Shown: positions 7,518 to 11,176 of the stretch, piece after piece
Numbering within the stretch: position 1 is the first letter of the stretch
Layout of the letters: each line of letters opens with the position of its first letter
From: CAIVND01 sp035532075
Lineage (GTDB): Bacteria; Actinomycetota; Acidimicrobiia; Acidimicrobiales; Bog-793
Length of the DNA: 11,176 bases
Assembly (NCBI GenBank): GCA_035532075.1
Contig: DATKRV010000040.1
Span: 1-11,176 of the forward strand
Reading direction: 5' to 3'
Program-made: the position numbers and the translations under genes
Notes under the pieces: model-generated
The model's database searches: none
The model's input: the letters and a program-made list of their open reading frames with translations, nothing else
Told to the model about the DNA's origin: nothing

Positions 7518-7845
7518 GGACGAAGGTGATGTCTACGGACAAGGTTCGGGAGCGGCAATCCACGGTGTGTTCCCCTCCGACCGCATGGGTTTTGAGAGCC
7601 GCGAATAGCATGACCCTAACGTCTGTGGTCAACTCGAAGGCGACCGTTGTGCCCACACGGGCAAGGCCATTGCCAATGACGATCATGGCATTGTCAAGGT
7701 GTGTGCACCAAACAAGTCCCATGCCACAGAGCCTCAGAAAAAGGTCACTATTGAAGTAATCGACCAAGGGGTGAGCACGAGCACTCGGCGACGATCTGTA
7801 AAATCGACCGGAGCGGAAAAACCCCGTCAATCTTTGCCTTTACGG
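7518..7845. other. Intergenic stretch without a convincing gene; possible decayed coding DNA
   Basis: About 400 bp separate the glycosyltransferase from the SGNH hydrolase. I see no gene here that I trust. One short + strand frame begins at ATG 7529 with AGGA at 7517-7520 in good position and runs 76 codons to TAA 7759, but its product is rich in Ser, Arg, Pro and Thr and matches nothing I know. A second + frame gives protein-like sequence on both sides of a single in-frame stop near 7604 (ending in VIDQG near 7770). Its exact antisense is an open minus-strand frame of 131 codons from TTG 7830 to 7435, which runs back over the glycosyltransferase 3' end. The purine-N-pyrimidine codon bias of this stretch reads equally on both strands and cannot choose. 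A gene remnant is possible. Confidence 0.35.
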
Positions 7846-7881
7846 CACCTCTACGTCATCTTGAAGGTGTCGTAGAGGGTG
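7846..7881. promoter_or_regulatory. Long imperfect hairpin upstream of the SGNH hydrolase gene
   Basis: Left arm 7846-7861 pairs with 7865-7881 around a TGA loop (7862-7864). The outer stem CCTCTACG (7848-7855) pairs exactly with CGTAGAGG (7871-7878). After one T-T mismatch (7856/7870), CATCT (7857-7861) pairs with AGGTG (7865-7869) using one G-U pair. Past a bulged G at 7879, CA (7846-7847) pairs with TG (7880-7881). There is no T-run on either side, so I do not call a classical intrinsic terminator. It lies 39 nt before the SGNH hydrolase start and may be an operator, a leader-RNA structure or a factor-dependent 3' end of the upstream operon. Confidence 0.55.
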
Positions 7882-7920
7882 TGAGCTCCTTCGTCGTATG
7901 CGACAGAGCTAACGTTAGGA

Positions 7921-8886
7921 ATGACGCATTATCATCTCGTCTACCGACAATCAAAATTGCTCCGAAGTGCCAAATGGAGCGTGGCCATGGTGTTCGTTCT
8001 TGGCACACTCGCAGTTCTGTGGCCAACGCACCGGGCATTGGCCAGCACGACACCGAAGGTCTTGCTTGCGCTCGGTGACTCACTCGCCGCAGGCTATGAG
8101 CCGAGTTTCGGAACAAGCCTTCCGCCGATCAATCCGAGTTCGGGTTACCGCGACCATGGCTACCCGGGGAGCTACGCAGCGGACTTGGCCGGCGCGCGTG
8201 GGCTCAGACTCGTCGACCTCGGGTGCCCGGGTGAGACCACAGCGTCGATGCTCGGCATCCCAGCGCAACGCCAGTGTGCACGCCTTTACTCGACAGAATT
8301 TGCAGCCCAATCCCAACTTGTCGCTGCGGAGACCTTCCTGTCTCACCATAGGGGCCAAGTCGCTCTCATGACGATCGACATTGGCGTGAATAATCTCTTG
8401 CACTGTGTCTCGGCCTCTCAGGTGAACCCAACCTGTCTCCAAGAGATCAACGTTTCGACGCAGAGAAATCTCGCTGGGATCTTGCGTTCGATCATCGCTT
8501 CGCTGCGTCGGGCCGACCCACGAGCTCGCGTTATCGCGATGAACTATTACGACCCATTTCTCGGACTGGTCTACTCTCCCGGTGGTACCCAAGGTGTGAA
8601 GCTCGCTCTGGCCTCACTTGTCGCAACCAATGTCTTCAACACTGAGCTTGCGAACACGTACCGTACGTTCGCTGTGGCTGTAGCGAACACCGCATCGGCC
8701 TTTCAGATGAATTCGCCATTCCCCTTGGCCCACTATGGCGGCAAGACGCTCCCAATCGACGTCGTCTCGACCTGCTCGCTGACGTGGATGTGTCCAGTTC
8801 AATCCCAAAGGAGTCGCGATATTCATCCAAATCTCACTGGCTACCGCACCATAGCAAGGGCCTTCGGTCAGAGGCTCGGCTCCTGA
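7921..8886 (+). CDS. Secreted SGNH/GDSL-family hydrolase (esterase or lipase type)
   Basis: 321 residues. The catalytic blocks are all visible: GDSLAAGY (52-59) with nucleophile Ser54, the oxyanion glycine in LGCPGET (100-106), Asn157 in IGVNN, and the D-x-x-H pair in DIHPNLTGY (300-308; Asp300, His302). A basic N-region (R9, K12, R15, K18), a hydrophobic core (about 20-34) and ALA-S at 39-42 look like a Sec signal peptide cleaved near residue 41. Mature-protein cysteines (102, 119, 162, 172, 285, 291) could form disulfides, consistent with secretion. Such enzymes cut ester bonds in lipids, acylated polysaccharides or small esters; the substrate is unknown. Start choice: ATG 7921 keeps the charged signal-peptide N-region, but its AGGA directly abuts the ATG. 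In-frame ATG 7987 has GGAG at 7976-7979 with ideal 7-nt spacing and could be the true start with a shorter leader. Confidence 0.87.
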   Translation: MTHYHLVYRQSKLLRSAKWSVAMVFVLGTLAVLWPTHRALASTTPKVLLALGDSLAAGYEPSFGTSLPPINPSSGYRDHGYPGSYAADLAGARGLRLVDLGCPGETTASMLGIPAQRQCARLYSTEFAAQSQLVAAETFLSHHRGQVALMTIDIGVNNLLHCVSASQVNPTCLQEINVSTQRNLAGILRSIIASLRRADPRARVIAMNYYDPFLGLVYSPGGTQGVKLALASLVATNVFNTELANTYRTFAVAVANTASAFQMNSPFPLAHYGGKTLPIDVVSTCSLTWMCPVQSQRSRDIHPNLTGYRTIARAFGQRLGS

Positions 8887-8981
8887 TCGGAAATTGACAG
8901 GTACTTAGTACACGAATACGGGTGCTCTGGGTATCAATATGCATGCCTCTGTGCTCGGTTCGTCTCGTGGGAGGACGCCTC

Positions 8982-9470
8982 ATGGATATCGTTCGTAACG
9001 CCGACGGCACACTCGTAGTTCCCGTGCAACATGCGCGGCCAGATGTCACCGAGGACGATGCCGGTATCTCGTCAAACGGTGCTGAGATCGCGGCAACCCG
9101 GACGGATGCGCTGCCACAGACGCGGGTGCTCCATCCTGGCGAGGGTGGATACGACGAGGCACTTGCCGAATGGGACCTTCAGCAGAACCCCAATCGCGAG
9201 CCAGTCGTATCAACCGCCTCTGGCCGCGAGCAGGCTATGACGCTCGTGCACGCGATCGCGACCTCACCTGATGACGTGGTCGAGCAGGCGGTAGAAGGGC
9301 TCAAAGACCCTGAAGCGAGTGGTGAGGCTCTGCGCTTTGTACTGATTGGTGGCGTTCACTCGGTCGAAGCCTTCGCCACTGAGGTCGCCGAGGCGAAAGG
9401 CGGCGACCCGATCCCCGCGCATCAGATGACCAAGATCATTGGTGAGGTTCTTGCGAAGCTCGACCAGTGA
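8982..9470 (+). CDS. Uncharacterised acidic cytosolic protein
   Basis: 162 residues from ATG 8982, chosen because GGGAGG at 8969-8974 sits 7 nt ahead. The frame is open further upstream to 8922, but that extension has no ribosome site. I do not recognise the family. The protein has no signal peptide or membrane helix, is rich in Glu, Asp and Ala, and seems to have two parts: an N-terminal stretch (about 1-75) including IVRNADGTLVVPV (3-15) and a GGYDEALAEWDLQQNP segment (near 54-69), and a mainly helical C-terminal half (about 80-162) from GREQAMTLVHAI to the end IIGEVLAKLDQ. It lies 95 nt after the SGNH gene, and its stop is 15 nt before the preferred DUF3048 start, so it is probably co-expressed with that gene. 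Confidence 0.75.
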   Translation: MDIVRNADGTLVVPVQHARPDVTEDDAGISSNGAEIAATRTDALPQTRVLHPGEGGYDEALAEWDLQQNPNREPVVSTASGREQAMTLVHAIATSPDDVVEQAVEGLKDPEASGEALRFVLIGGVHSVEAFATEVAEAKGGDPIPAHQMTKIIGEVLAKLDQ

Positions 9471-9485
9471 TTGGGAGATAGCTCC

Positions 9486-10592
9486 TTGAGAAACCCATTG
9501 TCGCATCTCTCTCGAAAACAGCTCAGTGCGACCGTCGGCGTCGTCGTCGCCGTCGTCGTTGTCGGTATCGTGCTCGGCCTCACGCTCAGCCAACCGAATG
9601 AGCCCAAGCACTCGCTATCCTCGCCGACGACTGTTCCGCCGACAGTTGCTCCCCAGGTCCCGACGAACAAGTCCCAAGCCGTTTCGAACCGGTGCCCGCT
9701 CACCGATCTTCGAGCGCGCGGCCGCGTGCCGGATCGGCCAGCACTCGCGGTCAAGATCGGCAATGAGCCCGAGGGCGCTCGGCCCCAGAGCGGCCTCAAC
9801 GAGGCGGACATCGTGTACGACACGCCCGCCGAGGGCTTCATCATGCGCTACATAGCGGTGTATCAGTGCCATAACGCGGCGAGCATCGGCCCGACCCGTT
9901 CGGTGCGCTGGGTCGACTGGCATCTCGTCCGCCAGTTCATCCATCCGATCCTCGCCTTTGCGGGAGGTATCAACCCCAACGTCAACCAGGTCACAGGCTT
10001 CAACTGGTTGCGCTCCGCCAACCTCCTCGAGCAGGCACAAGCGGCCGGCACGCGGATCACAAGCCGCGTTGCGCCAGACAATCTCTATACGAGTACGGAC
10101 GCGCTCTACCGACTGTTCCCCAAGCTCAATCGTCCTCCCAAGCCCGTGTTCACCTACTCGTTAGGACTTCCTACTGGCGCGATCTCGGCAAAGAGCCTTT
10201 CGATTGATTTCTCCTACGGCACCGATGTCGTCTGGAAATGGGATCCGACGGTCCAAAGCTGGCTGCACACCTACGGCGGAGTTCCCGATGTCGACACGCT
10301 CACGAATAAACCCGTAACGGCAAAGAACGTGGTGGTCGTGACTGTGAGCTACCAATTCGGGTCCTATGCGGAGAGCACCGGTGGCTCGGGAGACTTCGAG
10401 AGCCAGACCCTCGGACGGGGTGTCGGATACGTGCTCCGCAATGGCAGGTCGATCAAGGTCACCTGGCATCGAAAGTATCTGATCAGCCCGTTCAGTTTCA
10501 CCCGCGCAAAAGGCGAGGTAGTGTCCCTCACACCTGGACGGACCTGGGTCGAGCTCGTGCCAGTCCGTACATCGATGTCGATCGCACGGTGA
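9486..10592 (+). CDS. DUF3048 (YerB-like) membrane-anchored extracytoplasmic protein
   Basis: 368 residues from TTG 9486, preferred because GGGAG at 9473-9477 lies 8 nt ahead; TTG 9471, directly after the previous stop, is in the same frame and would add five residues. A basic start (MRNPLSHLSRKQ) and a valine-rich helix (about 15-35) give a signal anchor, followed by a Ser/Thr/Pro linker (about 43-66). The rest matches DUF3048: a first domain with LAVKIGNEPEGARPQSGL (87-104), NEADIVYD and GPTRSVR (135-141), and a C-terminal domain with GRGVGYVLRNGRSIKVTWHRK (310-330) and LTPGRTWVELVP (348-359). The family includes Bacillus YerB, a lipoprotein; I know of no firmly established reaction. Here a helix anchor rather than a lipobox cysteine is seen. 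Length is usual for the family and the protein appears intact. Position on the outer face of the membrane, possibly linked to the cell wall, is inferred. Confidence 0.85.
   Translation: MRNPLSHLSRKQLSATVGVVVAVVVVGIVLGLTLSQPNEPKHSLSSPTTVPPTVAPQVPTNKSQAVSNRCPLTDLRARGRVPDRPALAVKIGNEPEGARPQSGLNEADIVYDTPAEGFIMRYIAVYQCHNAASIGPTRSVRWVDWHLVRQFIHPILAFAGGINPNVNQVTGFNWLRSANLLEQAQAAGTRITSRVAPDNLYTSTDALYRLFPKLNRPPKPVFTYSLGLPTGAISAKSLSIDFSYGTDVVWKWDPTVQSWLHTYGGVPDVDTLTNKPVTAKNVVVVTVSYQFGSYAESTGGSGDFESQTLGRGVGYVLRNGRSIKVTWHRKYLISPFSFTRAKGEVVSLTPGRTWVELVPVRTSMSIAR
9534..9565 (+). repeat. GTC-rich triplet tract inside the DUF3048 signal anchor
   Basis: A run of imperfect GTC/GCC/GTT triplets encodes the valine-rich transmembrane helix of the DUF3048 protein. 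It is a low-complexity coding tract and its purity is broken by GGC, GCC and GTT codons. Confidence 0.5.
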
Positions 10593-10631
10593 AAACTCCA
10601 CCGAATTTCATCGAGTGATCGTTTCCTGGGC

Positions 10632-10862
10632 TTGTTTTATCGCATCAATGAGCGCCAGCGTGAATTCCATCGCATTCACGACTCCGGCGAGGCTCATCAT
10701 TTACTCGAAGAGCTCCAACACCATTGCTTCAAGCGCGTTGTGCCGCCAGAGATCCAAAAGTTCGGACGGACAATCCGCAGATGGTTCGACAAGATGTGCA
10801 ATCACCACATCGCCAAGTTGAGCGATGAACCGATCGAGGTGCTGGATAACTTGATCCCGTAG
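10632..10862 (+). pseudogene. ISL3-type transposase, C-terminal remnant
   Basis: About 76 codons (TTG 10632 to TAG 10860-10862; the same frame is open back to 10593) resemble the C-terminal part of ISL3-family DDE transposases (IS204/IS1001/IS1096/IS1165 type). EAHHLLEELQHH (residues 20-31), PPEIQKFGRTIRRWFDKM (38-55) and LSDEPIEVLDNLIP (63-76) line up with the family's E-A-x-x-L-L-x-E-L, P-E-x-x-x-L-x-R-T-L-x-R-W-x-x-x-I and S-N-G-P-T-E-x-x-N-N-L-I-K patterns. The NGPTE motif holding the last catalytic Glu is altered to DEPIE and the frame stops before the usual K-R-x-R-x-G-F-R-x-F-x-N-Y tail. The N-terminal two thirds, including the first catalytic Asp residues, are missing. This is a dead fragment of an insertion sequence, lying 39 nt after the DUF3048 gene. 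Confidence 0.65.
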
Positions 10863-11176
10863 TGAAAATTCTCACCGATGCGGAACGCACCGTCTGCGGC
10901 CTCACTTATCTCGAAGTCTCGACCCGAGAACTCTGAGCTCGAGGGCCGGAACGATCTCAAAGTTGTGCATGGCGAATCACTGCGTTTTAATTTCGTATTA
11001 GTCCCTATGACCTGGACGCCCACCTGCGACCGATGAAATACTGCAATGGTTGGCGGGTGTGGTCACCGAGTTTTTCTTGCAGCTGAGTACGCGTGGTTAG
11101 TCTGGTGCGGAGACCCTTGAGGACCATCGACTGTCGCTTCGAGCACGATCCCTAGATTTCGCTTCGTCAGGTTCTC
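10863..11176. other. Non-coding 3' flank, no gene recognised
   Basis: No reading frame longer than about 40 codons on the + strand looks protein-like, and the minus-strand frame at 10802-11023 gives no known motif. A short perfect stem TCTCG/CGAGA with a 3-nt loop lies at 10917-10929. An AT-richer patch lies near 10983-11008. The region follows the transposase remnant and may be a scar of insertion-sequence decay, but I found no terminal inverted repeats or target-site duplication that prove it. Confidence 0.4.

Noticed and set aside
8080..8592. Minus-strand open frame of 170 codons
   Set aside because: Antisense to the SGNH hydrolase, whose catalytic blocks are all in the + frame.
8894..8922. 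Sigma-70 promoter with TTGACA -35 box
   Set aside because: At 17-nt spacing the -10 hexamer would be TACGGG, too poor to annotate as a promoter; kept only as a low-interest lead.
9422..9844. Minus-strand open frame of 140 codons over the acidic-protein end and DUF3048 start
   Set aside because: Low-complexity Ser/Thr/Arg-rich translation antisense to two better-supported genes.
10615..10821. Alternative + strand frame of 68 codons in the transposase remnant
   Set aside because: Ser/Ala-rich translation without motifs, while the overlapping frame matches ISL3 transposase blocks.
1..11176. CRISPR array, tRNA, rRNA or riboswitch
   Set aside because: No regularly spaced repeats, cloverleaf or rRNA-like segments and no riboswitch core recognised by eye; a covariance-model scan was not possible.

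Overview
The window looks like chromosomal DNA from a mid-GC Gram-positive bacterium, most likely an actinomycete. An acidophilic Acidimicrobiia-type lineage is my guess, not something the sequence proves. Supporting points are moderate GC with GC-leaning third codon positions, several GTG/TTG starts, a secreted cysteine-containing SGNH hydrolase of actinobacterial style, a membrane-anchored DUF3048 protein, and a decayed ISL3-type transposase. All convincing genes lie on the + strand. I see no tRNA, rRNA or CRISPR array.

Layout. (a) 2-775: the 3' end of an NRAMP-type metal-ion transporter, cut by the window edge, then a small DUF3147-like membrane protein. (b) 776-969: a non-coding gap holding a striking 17-bp hairpin. 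(c) 970-7517: a compact five-gene operon with 1-4-nt overlaps or an 8-nt gap. It encodes a shortened CheR-like methyltransferase, a large sensor histidine kinase (TM-CHASE3-TM-HAMP-GAF-PAS-GAF-HisKA-HATPase), a receiver-only response regulator, a membrane-anchored HEAT-repeat protein, and a processive-type family 2 glycosyltransferase. (d) 7518-7920: about 400 bp without a convincing gene, with a second long hairpin at its 3' end. (e) 7921-8886: secreted SGNH/GDSL hydrolase. (f) 8982-9470: an acidic protein I do not recognise, with a strong Shine-Dalgarno. (g) 9486-10592: DUF3048 (YerB-like) protein. (h) 10632-10862: C-terminal remnant of an ISL3-type transposase, then about 310 bp with no gene I can support.

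The centre of interest is block (c). Its tight spacing implies one transcript with coupled translation. The parts suggest a signal path: the extracytoplasmic CHASE3 domain and cytosolic GAF/PAS domains feed the kinase. The kinase phosphorylates a receiver that has no DNA-binding output. That receiver probably acts by protein contact, and the HEAT-repeat membrane protein and the glycosyltransferase encoded immediately downstream are the obvious candidate targets. The CheR-like protein could add a methylation input, although no chemoreceptor, CheA, CheW or CheB is present. The working hypothesis is post-translational two-component control of polysaccharide synthesis; it is an inference from gene order and domains only.
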